Shown here piece after piece: positions 1 to 12,700 of a stretch of DNA of 64,000 nucleotides. The position numbers were made by a program, and so were the translations under genes. Source of the DNA: Atrichornis clamosus (lineage: Eukaryota; Chordata; Aves; Passeriformes; Menuridae); contig WBMZ01009460.1 of the NCBI GenBank assembly GCA_013400975.1, positions 1 to 64,000 on the forward strand, read 5' to 3'. Under the pieces are notes generated by a model that was given only the letters and a program-made list of their open reading frames with translations, did no database searches and was not told the origin of the DNA. The stretch's first letter is position 1, and each line of letters begins with the position of its first letter.

Positions 1-1328
1 CCAGGCTCAAACCAAAACAGTTCCTTTAAGGAAATAGGAAAGAAAGGGGTGATCTGGAGATTGAATGTGTGTGGTACAGCCCAAATGATGAAGCAGAGAT
101 TTTTAAATGAGGTTTAGTGGAGATAGAGATGAAGAAAGGATAAAGGAGAGATGAAAGAAAGGAAATCCACATGCAGATGGCCTATCAGCAATTTTACTTT
201 TGGTTTGTCTTGGGGTTTTTGTTTGTTTTTCTTTTAATTTTGCTCCCTGTTCAGAAAAATCTTGAAAATTGTGGTCAATAAGCTGACAAATTCATGAAGC
301 CCAACTTTTATTCTCTGTTGTGACATGAATATCTAGGCTTCAAAGAAAAAGGCAGATGGATCACAGCACAGTAGCAATCAGAGCCTGCCACAGAGAAATT
401 AACCCCTTGAAAATGAGGTGAAGAAATCAAGAGCCCAGAGGGTTGTTGACTATTTAAGGTCTTGGAAGACTTGCTGAAACTTATTTCTCTGTGTTGTGAT
501 GACCAAGTAGAATGGAGAATGCTCTTGTGCACATTTAAGGATTGGGGGGGAAATTAGCTATAGGGATTAGGAACACAATATGTATCTTTTGAGTGAAACA
601 TCTCCTTCCAGCTTTCCCTACCTGCTGCTTTCAGAGAGTCACCACCACCCAATTGCTACCTAGATTTTTTTTTTTTTAGCAAATAATCTACCTGTAACAA
701 ATGTATTTATTTCCATCCCTTTCCTGAATTTCTGTGCACATCCTCCATCACAAATAATCCTTATCAATGCATTTCAAGAACAAAGGCCTTGCAACACTCT
801 GGATCTTAGAGACTGATAATCTCTGACCACAGCTGGTCCTTCAAGAAGAGGCATTCTTGTCACAAACCTCATCACAGAAGAGCCTCTGAAAATCCAGTTT
901 AACATGCTGCTCGACTCCAGCAAAAATGCAGTCTTGTAACAAAATAAACAGAAGGAAAAGCTCCTAATAGCACAAAGGCCTAATTCAGGGAGTAGATTTC
1001 ATTATGGGAATAGCGCGTGTCTGTCTTAGAGACCTTAAAGTATCCCACATGCATCGCTTATTTCAGAACCTGACTCCATAAAACAAAACACTGCAGGATA
1101 ATCATATTTATTTGTTTGGTTTTCCACTTTGTTCAGTTATCCCAGCTTAAATCTAAGCCAAATGTTACACTCCAAAAACCCCATGGATATACATGTTTTT
1201 TGATTTACTAACAGAAGTAACAAAATAGGTTAGGAAAGCCAAGAGCAGAGGTCCTCATTTGTAACCATTTATCCTCATGTAGTTAAAGGTCACCCACAAA
1301 TTACAGACTGTGGGTTCTAGCACCATTT

Positions 1329-1355
1329 CATATATATAAATATACATGTATATTT
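1329..1355. repeat. Imperfect AT-rich microsatellite
   Basis: A short alternating TA/TATA tract interrupted by CATG, seen directly. Likely replication slippage; no function is implied. Confidence 0.6.
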
Positions 1356-2440
1356 ACAACTGCTACATACTTATTTTCCACGGTGTGGTGCCCAGTGTTT
1401 CTGCTGCAGCCTGAGAAGGAGCTGCCTCACAGGAAGGCTGTGCCTGGTGCTATATTTAACACAGAGGAGCTGTTTTCATTGCTTGGAAGTGGGAGGAGGA
1501 GAGGTAACACGGTAAAATCAGTTGTGCCCAACACAACCAAAGGTTAACTGTTGTGGTTTGTGAGCTAAAAGGCTGCTCGTGTCCCACATGAAATAGAGAA
1601 GCAAACCTAGAAAACCATCCCATTAAGAAATGGCTCACTAAAACAAACAAGCAAACAAAAAAATTGTTTGCAATTATTCCTATATTTTTCTTAAATGAAG
1701 GAGAAATTGGAATTGCAAGCTGAAGTTTTAAACATCAGAATGTCTAAATAACAATCAGATTTGTGAAGAGTTATAGAAATGAAGGAATAGTACTCACATT
1801 CTCATTTATGATTCTTTAGGCATGAGCCTTTCAACATTTCTCTGTAGCTCCTGCATTCTCGGGGAAATGCATGACTTGGGAAATCAACACTTCAAGAAAA
1901 ACTGCAAACACTGTGGGACCAGCACTAGATTTGTGAAAGTGGGCAATAAGCCTGTGTAAATTGATTACCCAGCAAGTTTATAGGGCCGGTGAAATGATTA
2001 AGGAGTAATTTGTAGTCACCTACAAAAAAGACATCTCAGGTTAAGCAGATGGTGTGTTATGCCAGTGAGATGGAGCTTCTAGATTATTTACAACTTGCCA
2101 TTTAAATCAGACTTCAAAGCTGACCAGACTTCTAGAGGTCTCTTCCAACCTGAAACATTCAGTGAGTTTAAGATTTTGCCATATATCTCTCTTCAGTGGA
2201 GGGTGGGGAAGAAGGTTTTCAAAATGCAGAAAAGAGGCAATCCTGGTTGAAAAGTCAGGGGTGAGAAAAATGAGTTTTTTATGTTTGGGTTTTAAATAAT
2301 GTCTTCCCTGCAAAAGGTGGTTTGAAGTTTTGATATTTTCTAAGCAGTTCTTCAGGAAAGTGATATAGGCCCTTCAGTTCTATGCTGCTGGGTCAGGTTT
2401 ATCAGCATTTCTCACTACTGTAAGGGACTTCACATGTGTG

Positions 2441-2464
2441 CAGTGTGACTTGCAGTGTGACTTG
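2441..2464. repeat. 12-bp direct duplication (CAGTGTGACTTG x2)
   Basis: Two exact adjacent copies of CAGTGTGACTTG, the first at 2441-2452 and the second at 2453-2464. This is a simple slippage-type duplication. Confidence 0.8.
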
Positions 2465-2802
2465 GTGCACTGGGTACAGACTGACAGTCTCCCTTTAAAT
2501 TCCTCCAGCGCCTTCCCTCATTCTCTGGTTTTATTTCTGATCAGACTTTTCACAAAAAGTCACTGCAAACTTCCTAAGTCCCTCAAGGTCACTTAGGTTT
2601 TCTTGCAGACCCAACAGCCCCACATACTCCACCTGGGAAGAATACCTGGAAAAATTACCAAACCTTGTGTTTCTTACAGAAGAAAGAGACTTATCTCATT
2701 AAAAGTCATCTTTTATATGCCAGCTTTAAATGGAAATTTTTCACTTCCCTTTTTCCTTACTCTCACCTCCCAGCCTTGTGCAAGCACAACAGCCCCAGAA
2801 GA

Positions 2803-2912
2803 CAGAATCATAGAATGGTTTGGGTTGGAAGAGACCTTAGAGACCATCCAGTTCCAACCCCCTGCCATGGACAAGGACACCTTGCACTGGACCTGGCTGC
2901 TCAGAGCCCCAT
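2803..2912 (-). mobile_element. CR1 LINE, 3' end fragment
   Basis: The plus strand begins with the reverse complement of the CR1 terminal repeat (AATCATAGAATGG) and continues with GGTTTGGGTTGGAAGAGACC, then the characteristic run through the CCAACCCCCTGCCATGG block and GCTCAGAGCCCC. This is the antisense of the CR1 3' untranslated end, so the element lies on the minus strand. About 110 bp remain of a LINE that is several kilobases long when complete, so it is a typical dead-on-arrival 5' truncation. Read on the minus strand it gives a MAGGWNWM-type peptide that many avian CR1 tails encode past the ORF2 stop. The far boundary near 2912 is approximate. Confidence 0.93.
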
Positions 2913-5900
2913 GGGACAGTCCCCCCGAGCAGAGATGGGTCAGGCCCCACAGAATGTGCTGCTGCCTGTGCCCCATGCTCTGCCTCACGTGGGCCGCCCA
3001 AGCGCTGTGCCTACAGGACAGAGAGGTAAATACAAAAAACTGCACCCCAAAAGTAGGAAATCAAAGCATGGCACACACAGGGCAGAGAGAGAAGAAATCA
3101 AGCCCTGCTTCTCCCAGCTTGCTGCTCCCTTAGAGAATCACACAAGTACAAAACCATGAAAACAATAACCCCAGCTGCAAAGGCAATGAAGCAATTTGTT
3201 AGGGAGATGACATTTTTAATGAGAAACACTTGCTGGAGGAGAACAAAAGGCCCTGTTTGGTCAGAGAGATGTTCTTGATACTCTTCTGAAGTGCATGAAA
3301 AAGTAATTTCATTTAAGCGTCATACACAGAGCAGCTGAATTTCCTGGGGCTCCAGATGTTGTCCTGTGCAGATGCTGAACAAATGGAACTCTGTCTTGAT
3401 GAAAAGAAAAAAGCAAGCCTTCCTAAACCAAAACCCATGCACCAGAATATTTCACATCTTAAAAGAAGAAAAAGAGAAGAGGAAAAAAAAAAGAGAGAGA
3501 GAGAGAGAAAACCATGCAAACTGTAGGAAAAGGAAGTTTTTGAAAGTGGCAGTGTTGGCCGTAGGATAGACTGTTCTTAATCACCCGATAGATAATTGAA
3601 GGAGACGAGAATCTGGATTTGCAAAATACCAAGATCTGGCTCTGTCGCCTCTTTTTCTTGGCTTTGCTCTGTTTCTCTTTGACAGTTATCTGGCTGTGGT
3701 TTCACTGAGTTTGTTCCCTAAGAAGGGACAGATTCTGCAACCTTTTATTGGGCCAGAAGTTACTGGAACATTCTGGGGTGAGCAACAGATTCAGAATCAA
3801 CAACTGAAAAACTATAATCAATATTTCCCTCTACTGTCAAAGGGCAAAAGCGCAAGCCTGCTTCCTAAGTTGAAGTTACACAAGTTTATTTCCTGAATTT
3901 TGGGGAGCGCAAGGGATTTTGAGCTTCAGTAGTAAAAGCTTTTGAAATAAGAGATCAGACCAAGATCAGCTCTCACATTAATGAAGACTAATGAAGTATA
4001 ATGACCCTGATACTCACATACTTCATTCCTGAACTTTGGGGTGGGTGACAGAAGTAGATGTAGGTGATTCCTAGGCTTTATAAGCCATAGAGGGCCTATA
4101 CAGATCCTGATGTAAATCAGAATAGCCTTAGGCCTGCCGGCTTATGCTGTCATTTTTTTTCCTGCCTTTTTAGGCTCTGAAAAAATGGACACTATTCACT
4201 CTTTCTTCTAAGGCACAAGTCTCCTTCTGACACAACATTATCCTTTTGCTAAGTGGTAGCAGATGACAGAGTCTAAAGCACTGCACAAACACGAGAGCAT
4301 TCCTGCCTCATACATAGGGCCCCTTCCCAAGAAGGCAATGCTGTCACAGGCAACTCTGCCTTTGAAAAAAAGAACAGTAATAAAAGCCAGGTTTGTGATG
4401 CTGGTCCATCAGCAGGTGGTACTGTGTAGTCAGTTTACAGTGAACAAAGTGAGAACGATACTGTTTTAAATTGGAATTTGGAAAGGGTGGTTAGCATCAC
4501 ATCTGACACCTCCCTGAAGGGCAAAGCTAAAGAGTGACACACCAGAGTACACACCAAACCAGGGGGAAGCAGCCAGTGGGAGTGTTAAGTAGATCTGAAT
4601 AAGAATAGAGATTTTAAATGTGAAAAAAAGCCCAGCTTAGTGCATGCAAATTATGAAAAACTGGGGATTGACCGCCTGCTTCCCTCTGTAGGGAGAGCAG
4701 CCGCCTTCCAGCGCAGAGGGAAGAAGCTGCTTCCAGGAAGTCTCACCAGACAGAGAGAAGGGGTCTCAGAGTTTAGGCAAGTAGATAAGAGGGTTGAAAA
4801 GAGCATTCCTAACTTGTTATTTTTAAAAGCAATGCAACTCAGGTCAAATGAGCTAGTTTTGTCCAAACTCAGCCAAACCTAATTCTTGCATGACCTAATG
4901 TAAGCATCAGCAAACCAAGCAGCAGCCGTGGTGCTGGTGGCTCACAGAGGAGCATTGTGCTTTGGAGAAACCTGCTTGAAGCAATGCAATAAAAATGAAT
5001 GGACCTTAGGATGGAAAAATCAATCTTTACAGAATTATTGGGTGTGATCTAATGACTGTACTGAATAACCCAAATTCCAACAATAGGTAATGCTTTTAAG
5101 CGTGTTACCAGGTTTTGTTTCATGCGTGTGTTGCCAAAGTAATCTCTTTGCATACATAGAAAGTAGTCAGTGAAACTTCTAGTAAGTACCTACAGGAGAC
5201 TTCTATAAGCAAGCAATCTGTTACTTTATATTCTAACAGGGTTTGCCTTAAGGCCTGCCCCACCAGCAATCAGCAGCATACTGACAGTCTCCAAGTTTTG
5301 ACTGCTAATGAGGAGAAAAAAATCACTGGGGAAGAGGGAAACTAGAGATAAATCAGATATTTTGCCCTCATTTCTTTCTCTGAGCACACCCTGCAGCAGA
5401 GCGTTCTTGAGCCGTGTGGGATACAGGTTTAATCCCACAGAATTTTTGCTACAAGGATTTTTGAGCAGAGAGCACTTTAGCTTTTCCAGAGCAACAGCAA
5501 ATGCTGCCATGAGCCAGCACAAAGGAGACAAACAGGGAGTGGTGCTGAGGGACTGGGGACTTCAGGGCAGCGGGAGAGTCAGATGACCAAGGCAGTGTAT
5601 TTTTAAGGGTGAGCTTGTTATTAAGGATAACAGCACTCCAGAGCAGGCACTGTTAAATCCTGCTCATGGGAGTAGACGTGAGCCTACTCTCTCCTGTGCC
5701 ATTTTCCCCAGAAATCCAAGGATCATCTGCATGGCAGATGCTAGGTCTTCATCCAACGAGAGTAGCCAGTGGAAATGGGCTGTGTGCCTCTCCTTTGAAT
5801 CATGGAATTCTCTCTCCTTGTGCATCTCCAAAAAATAAGCAGCCAGACAAACCTTTGGTAGCATAGCAGCATCCAGGGTATCATTAAAAACAACCTGGAT

Positions 5901-6050
5901 TCAAAATCCAAATTGTCCGTATCCTTCTTTTCAGGGCCTTCTTGGCATTCTCTCTATTTCTTTTGAAATTTTAGAATAATTTTAAAAATTCCCCTAGGCA
6001 TAAATATTAAATAATTTCTTAAAATCATCTAGAATACTCGGCTTCCTCAT
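2913..6050. other. Unique non-coding DNA
   Basis: No gene is supported. A purine tract lies at 3460-3510. Overlapping open frames of 60-100 codons occur on both strands around 4640-4880 and 5226-5590; they overlap in opposite directions, lack domains, and are read as chance. ATGAAGACTAATGAAG-like AT-rich sequence near 3980 may be weakly constrained, but nothing supports a specific call. Confidence 0.55.
3460..3510. repeat. Purine-rich tract ending in (AG)n
   Basis: An almost pure A/G run with a poly-A core and a terminal (AG)n stretch of about eight units (3491-3508). Simple low-complexity DNA. Confidence 0.85.
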
Positions 6051-6051
6051 A

Positions 6052-6400
6052 GATTGCTAAGTGAACACACTTATCCCCTCAAAAACACCAGGGAATGATG
6101 ATTTCCTCATTCAGGAATCGAATGTTCATTTTCATGGGTCATTAGAGATGGATAGCTCTAAAGGTAGCCTAAACCTTTAAACTCCCCTGTCTTTTAGTAA
6201 GGAGAAAAAAACCAGGAGAAAGACAAAGAGAAAGGAAATAATGAACATTTGCAAAGCCACTAATGAGCTATTGCGGGTCATTACTTTTATTTCCAATAGG
6301 AATTTAAATTACAAACTGTTTTGAGAATCACTTGCATTAGGCATTTACTTCATAATAAATGTGACTGCAATTTTAAAAAGCTGGTGTGCAGGATGGTAGA
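6052..6400. promoter_or_regulatory. Candidate conserved non-coding element
   Basis: AT-rich, non-repetitive sequence with clustered homeodomain-like cores (TAATGA, ATTAG, AATTTAAATTA) and several ATGATT/TCATTA steps, free of long homopolymers. Stops are frequent in all frames, so it is not coding. The composition resembles vertebrate conserved enhancers, but conservation cannot be measured from one sequence, so the call is inference only. Confidence 0.25.
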
Positions 6401-8308
6401 GACGCCACAAAAACCCAAGTTACATATTGAATTCAGTGTACACATAATGACCATATTATTTCTAGGGAATTAACTTTTCCCCCCCAACTCCTAACTTTCC
6501 AGACTCTGAATCATTTTCTAATAGGATCTCACCAGGCAATAGTATTAAAAATGTGTTAGATGTTAGCATCTGAGCCAGGAAAAGCATGACAATCTAATAG
6601 AGAGAATCTAACCAGGGCATTCATCCAAGCCTGCCATCCATCTTTCCATTCTCTGTGGTGTCTCTCCCACTTCAGGGTACACAGATTGAGCAAATCCTTG
6701 GAATAATGGCATTTAAATGAGGTAAAACCTACCTGGCAATATTTTCTTGCCGGGCAGGTTGCAGGTCCCAGAGAACTGATACCCAAACTACAGTTGTCTT
6801 CCTCTCAGTAATGCCAGTTTGAATACAGAAATCATTTCAGTACATGGAAGCAGATTGAATCCAGCAATCTCATTCCACTAAAGGGAAAAGAGAACCCCAA
6901 AGCCCCATCTGTCATGATCTTGACACTTGATTTTCATTCCACAGTGGAACAAAAAAGAAACCTTTCAACAATTCTCATGAAAACTTTCAGGAGAGAGAGA
7001 CGAGCCAGAGTAATGATCTTGATGGGTGGGTAAGATCAGCAAACTGGAACAGCCACTTCAGGGGAATTTGAAAAAAGGGGCTGATGCCACATTTTTGTAT
7101 TTGAGACAGAAGATTTAGTTTCAAGATCCTCCTTTAAATTAAACTCATAATAACTATAAAGCATTCTGATCTGCAAAACTCATTCTTTTCCAGTTTTTGG
7201 TACAGGGTTTCTTTAATACAAATATTTTTAGCTTTTTTTTTTTCTTTTCAATTATTCTAATTCTTGGGACTGTGGAAAAAAAACCCAAAATCTTGTTTTG
7301 ACTAGCATGAAATTCACTGTCTAGATTTAGAATGCTCATTTACCCTTCTCCTATTTATCACAGTAGAACAAATGAAATCACATTGGGAAAAGAAAAGTAA
7401 ATACTTAAATGAAAACTACTTCATCACATCACATTTGGGTACTAGTGGGCTTGATTGAAGTCTTAGTTCAGTAGTGCAGACTGTTTAGAAACTGTAGCTG
7501 TCTTTGAAGGCTTAAAATTGCCAAAGGCAATATAAAGAGAAGGAAGAAAAGGGATTTTAAACAAATTAGCCTATTCAAGAGTTTTAGCTCAGAAATCTTT
7601 GCAGAGAATAAAAGGAAACAAATTACTCTAGTACACTTCTAGGGGGTTCAATATGCAGTGGTTACACTCCCTCTGTTTGGGGTGGATTTGAATAAAGGAG
7701 CTGAACTCAAGTTTTGTTCAAGACATAAAACTAAAGCTTTAGTGCTTAGAGAGATCTTGTTTTACTGCTTAAATACAGAGAATGTGGTCACAACAATGGA
7801 CAGGACCCTTATGGCCACTGTGCCCAGCCCGCTATACTGCAGGTACAGATCATCTCATAGAATCATTAAGAAGCAATCACTTCTGTGAAAAGCCACTTTA
7901 AAAAGTCAATACATCATCAAGATGCTGTTTCTTTTTCTAACGTGGACATTCCACTTTATGCCATTCACCCTGCCTACATTAAAAAGCAAATCTCTTGCAA
8001 TCATTAATCTGTAGGGGGACACAATAAAACGTGTGAATTTGGAAAACATATCCCTTCCAATTCCTGGGCTTCACTTATAATTTGTATTCTGTTTGAATGA
8101 TCCCATGAATACATTAGTCCAGTCAGGCTGGGGTGCTCTAAAGTCAAAATCCCTTTAACTGGGTACATTTTGTGTACACGTCCCCATTCTAGATGCCCCT
8201 AAAATAGGGACATCTCTGTTTCTAATAATTCTGGTGGCCAACAGAAAGTCATTTCTGTGTTTAGTTTAGTACTGACTTGGGAAATGCCTAACCTGGACAG
8301 AATGTGTA
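6401..8308. other. Unique non-coding DNA
   Basis: No gene, element or long repeat can be supported. There are short A and T runs near 7220-7290 and scattered open frames under 80 codons. Sequence at 7853-7870 contains CATAGAATCATTAAG, which superficially resembles a CR1 terminus but lacks the adjoining CR1 body. Confidence 0.55.
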
Positions 8309-8334
8309 GTATTATTATTATTATTGTTATTGTT
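8309..8334. repeat. (ATT)n microsatellite
   Basis: Five or so ATT units followed by GTTATTGTT variants. A short trinucleotide repeat, directly visible. Confidence 0.85.
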
Positions 8335-11300
8335 TTAAGCAAAAGACAAAACAAGAGGGAACAAAAGTTAAAACTGTTGTGACTGAATGGTGTTTATTTT
8401 AATTCCAAAGGAAAAAGATTTACTTCCAAGGCTTGAGTATTAGCAATTAGTTAGAGTGCATAAAAACAACAGGGAGAGGAAACAACATCTGTAATGGGCA
8501 AATGGGCTACCCAGGTGTTACAGGGCTTCCACTGAATTCCTACCTGAGTGTGGTTACTACAGGCACTAAGGAATAAAGCAGAACAATGCTCATTTTTGTT
8601 ACAAGGAAGACTGTGCGTCAGCCTGCCTGCACATCATGCTATAGCATGTTCCATCCATTATTCACTGATATTTTTGACATCAGGCTTTGCTTTTGGCCAT
8701 GAATGTTTACCTCAAAACAACCTGTGAAGAAGCTGCTGCACAAATTACTCAAATTACTGGGAATCCCAGGAAACATCAAACATTTGGTTCTGCATTTTGT
8801 AAGGAGGATTTTCAGAAAAACTCCAATTTTGGCCTGGTATTCTCATCTGAAATCATTCAGGCTCATAATATTTCATAAGAACATTTACACAGGGCTGCTT
8901 TGAGGGGAAAAAAACCCTGAAAATGAGCAATAGAAACTTCATTTTGGCTTTAATTAAAGTTATTATTGCAGATCAAGGGCTATTAAAATAGTCCACTGCA
9001 GATGGACTCACACATATATTGAATCAGAGGCTTGAAGTGAAATATTTCCTTGGCAAGTTGCTCATAACTCCTTATTGTTGCACCACAGGGCAAGCCAGTC
9101 AGTAAGACAAAAGTCTATTAAAACACTTTCTAAAGTTTTCACTCTGGGAGTAAAGAAGAGCACTAATTTGCTTATATTAATATTGCATAAATACAAATTC
9201 TCCCTAGTAATTTTTTAAGGTTGGGGTGAGTCTCTTTGCAGGACCTCTCAGGGGCGTGATGCTGCATTCACACTGCTGTCAAGGAGGGGAGGAAAGGAAA
9301 ATAAAAAGCATTTGAACAACTTTTCACACACTCCTGAACATAAATTATGCAGGATTTGTACAACTGGAAAGTAGAACAAAACCCTACGGTACAGTAGTAA
9401 AAATCATCTCACTGGGATCTCTCTACTAAATGTCTCTTATGGAGGAAAATGCTCATTCTCACAGATTCCTCAATGGTTATTTATGGGGTTTACCTCCCAG
9501 ATGAGAAACCCCATAGTAAAACAAAGTATTGCTTAATCAAGTAACTGGTCAAAAAATCAAAGATCTGGCTCTTAAAACCCCTCCCAAATTTAGATTTCAT
9601 TACTAATGTGGAAGACTGGAGACAGCAACCATGGGCCTTGTTCACACATTTTTCCGTAATTAAGTTACCTGCCCCCACAGAGAGGTCCTTGCACAGTGAA
9701 CATTTGTGGAAAGACACAGATGAACAATGGGAACCACTGCCACACGTGGAGAATGGCATATCCCGCTTTAAATTGTCCCTTACAAACTTCAACACAGAAG
9801 CAGTGGATGAGAGTTAAGTGGGTAAGTCTGGGGTAAGGGAATGAGTTGAAAGTGCTGAGGTATATGAGGATTTAAAGGAAAACAATTTTCCCGTGATTGA
9901 GAGGTTTGGTCTGCAGGGAGGGTCCAAAGACAGGGCTACAGCTAGAAGCCTAGAAGGTTGTTTCAGCAGCAATTTCAGCAGATTGAAATAGCCAAACCAA
10001 GTTCTTCAGCCATCAGGAACAGTCAGACAGACCAATATGAGAAGGTAAAAAGAGAAAAAAAATTACATTTTCTCTCCTTCTGTGACTGGCCTGCTGATGT
10101 GATTTTGTGTGTTCACTGTCATGCCCAAGCACATGTGGAGTGCAGTCAGAGGCAAAGAGGAGGAGGGAGAGGCAGTAGGAAGTCAAACAAAAGTCCTATG
10201 AAAAGAAAGTCTGGAGTAAAAATAGCATGAAAGCCCCATTCTGTTAGCATGGGGCCAGATGTGGCAAGGCAACGTATCTAGAAACAGTGTGGGTCTCAGA
10301 TGGTGTTTATGTGTCCACGTCTGGTGATGTATTACCATTATTACTGCACTGGTGTGCACCCACTGCACTCACAGTGCAGTCTCTGAGCCGCAGTGCAAAC
10401 CTGAGTAATTGCATTAATTCATCACACACACTTTTGGCTGCCTCACCACCTCCTCCCTCCTGAATTCTCTTAGCCTTCCAAACAACACTTCACGTTAGAA
10501 AATTTTAAAGAGTTTAAGAGGGAGGAAACCAGTAGGGTTCTATAAAATCTGAATAAGGTATTACAAAATATTCCCTGAAAAGATGTTGGCTCCATCCATC
10601 TTCTCTAGCAGTGCAGATCAGGAGCAGCACCAGTGTAGTTACACCACTGCTCTGTTAGAACACAACACCACAGGTCAGATCCAAGAACCACAGGGTGAGA
10701 TTGCCTCCAGCACCAATAAAGCTTAACATCTCTTGTAAAATTATTAACCCTAATTAGGGTCATTACAGCTCCTTAGCACTAGCACCTCACTCATTTACTT
10801 ATGTTTTAAAAGCAAGCCAGTTTTTGTCACCACTATTGGTGTTCAGAGGTTACTGCAGAACATCTCTGCTGATGGAAAACTCCCTTAATTTTTACACCCT
10901 AAATCAACAATTGTTTTTTCTCTTCCCCATAATGAGATGAAAAAGTGAGCTAAAGTCTCTCACAATAAAAAATCCCACTCCAAGCAGAGCAGCCCCTGGA
11001 CTTGCAGCATCTCAGGACAGATCCTGATCCACTCCGTCCCCAACAAAGTTGTTCTGCCAGGTGGCAGGGGCCTGAGGAGATGAAGCTTTGCTGAGGTGAG
11101 TTCCCCTGGTGACAAGGATTGTAATAATCCTCTCATGCTTCATCACAGCCACTCACACAAGTCCTTTGGGTCAGACGGATATTTGGATTCACAGCTCTGA
11201 ATAACAGACTAAAACAAACATTTTCTGTCAAAGAATTACAGGGTTTCAAAACCATAAGCCAACACGCTGGAAGCATTTTAAAAACAAAATCTAAACCAGG

Positions 11301-12155
11301 AAAACAACAGATAGCAGCACTGAGCTTTTACTTTGATGGGGTTTAGGGAGTGGAATCCACAAGTAACTAGGACACTGCACCAGGATGGATAGAATAATGT
11401 TTGGTATTTTCAAGAGTCTCTCCTCCCTGGCCCCCCACTGTCTCTTTAGTGTGGTTGATGATACTCACAGCTTCTTCAAGGCACAGGACCATGAAGCAGG
11501 TTTTGCTGTTTATGTCACATCTGCACCACAGAGGCTTCCTGGACACTGACAGCAAGGCTGCAGCCTCTCTTGGGTGGGGTATCCTCATTTTCTGTAGCTT
11601 TCCTTCCAAATCCATCAGGTGAATGAGATTTTTAAACTGTCCCCATCTCACCCAGACACCTGCAAAGAATCACGGCTCTCACCTTCCTAAATAACTGATT
11701 CTGTTGAAGATTCAGGTTGTTCAAAGCCATTCTGTGAATAAGTAGCTTTGAGTTAATACATCTACACAGACCCCAAAGGGTTTTTTGGGTGCAGGGGGGA
11801 TCATTAAATTGATCTATTTCTTTGAATGCAAAATTAACTACAGACTCTTAGAATTATTTTAAACATTCCAGCCACCTTCCATACAGGCATATCCTGAATT
11901 TCATTTTCCTCTGAATCAATATAAATTCCCAAGAATCCAAAAATCTGCCTATGCCATTCCCTCACTGACCAGCCTAATATTTTACACTTCAAAAACCAAA
12001 TAAGAAACATCCTCAGATATCATTATCATTTTCCTCATGTGACATCTCTCCTTCAAACCTTTTTGAAAGTCCTTTTATCTCCTTTTAACAGCCATGAATG
12101 CAAGCCCAGGGAAAGCATGATTCAGCTCTCTGTGCTCATGCCAGTAGAATTCATG
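8335..12155. other. Unique non-coding DNA
   Basis: No gene is supported. Overlapping antiparallel frames near 9490-9817 and 11367-11651 have no domain and look like chance. A small hairpin lies at 10362-10380. Nothing else stands out. Confidence 0.55.
10362..10380. repeat. Small inverted repeat
   Basis: Arms ACTGCAC and GTGCAGT are exact reverse complements separated by 5 bp. Too short to infer a function, and no T-run or RNA context accompanies it. Confidence 0.5.
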
Positions 12156-12221
12156 CCACTTTTAAAGAAGTTTAATTCCACTTTTAAAGAAGTTTAATCC
12201 TACTTTTAAATAAGTTACTTC
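12156..12221. repeat. 22-bp tandem repeat, three units
   Basis: Units at 12156-12177 and 12178-12199 differ by a single base at the last position. A third, more diverged unit follows at 12200-12221. The core is CCACTTTTAAAGAAGTTTAAT. This is a minisatellite seed and would be a natural length-polymorphism site. Confidence 0.88.
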
Positions 12222-12660
12222 CTCTGGTCTCTATCTGCTTCAAGGTTACGTGACTGAAATCCTGAGATCAGAACCAGAAACATGAGCAGCTTACTCAGCA
12301 AAGCAAGCAAACTATTTTAATATAAATCAAATCTAACCGAGAATGTGATTAGGTATCTAGTTTTATGTCACACAGCAGGAAAGACGACAGAATAGTAAGG
12401 ATTTTGCATCTGAAATACATTGATAATTCAAAAGTCTTTGGGTTTTAATAGCTTAGTATGTCTGTGTATAATTTACCTTAGTTTGGCAGTCCCAGTTTAG
12501 CTGGAATTGAAGAAGTTAGCCTAAAAGAAGCTAAGATCTTGTGATTTCCATCAGCTTAAAGGGGAGACAAGGGCTCTTCAAGCTGCCAGTGACAACTTGA
12601 CAGCTCAGAGACATCCAGGCACTTGGTTTAACATCAATGCACAGAGGTCTGCCTCAGCTG

Positions 12661-12700
12661 ATGCTCAAGGTCACCCACCCATGCTCAAGGTCACCCACTC
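12661..12700. repeat. 20-bp tandem duplication
   Basis: Two adjacent copies of ATGCTCAAGGTCACCCACCC, identical apart from one C/T difference at position 19 of the unit. The near identity implies a recent event. Each copy carries CAAGGTCA, an extended nuclear-receptor half-site (NR5A/ERR type), so the duplication also doubles that motif. Confidence 0.9.

Larger units (their letters stand above)
1..2802. other. Unique non-coding DNA
   Basis: No gene is supported here. Open frames are under 80 codons on either strand until the frame that begins at 2603, and none shows a domain or credible splice structure. The stretch is AT-leaning unique sequence with T runs (for example 665-677), one AT microsatellite (1329-1355) and one 12-bp duplication (2441-2464). 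It could be intergenic or intronic; nothing seen distinguishes the two. Confidence 0.6.

Noticed and set aside
2603..3159. Longest open frames in the window (176 and 164 codons, plus strand)
   Set aside because: They run antisense through the CR1 3' end and show no domain. Two overlapping frames are open at once, which fits chance.
7853..7875. CATAGAATCATTAAG resembling a CR1 terminus
   Set aside because: No CR1 body adjoins it.
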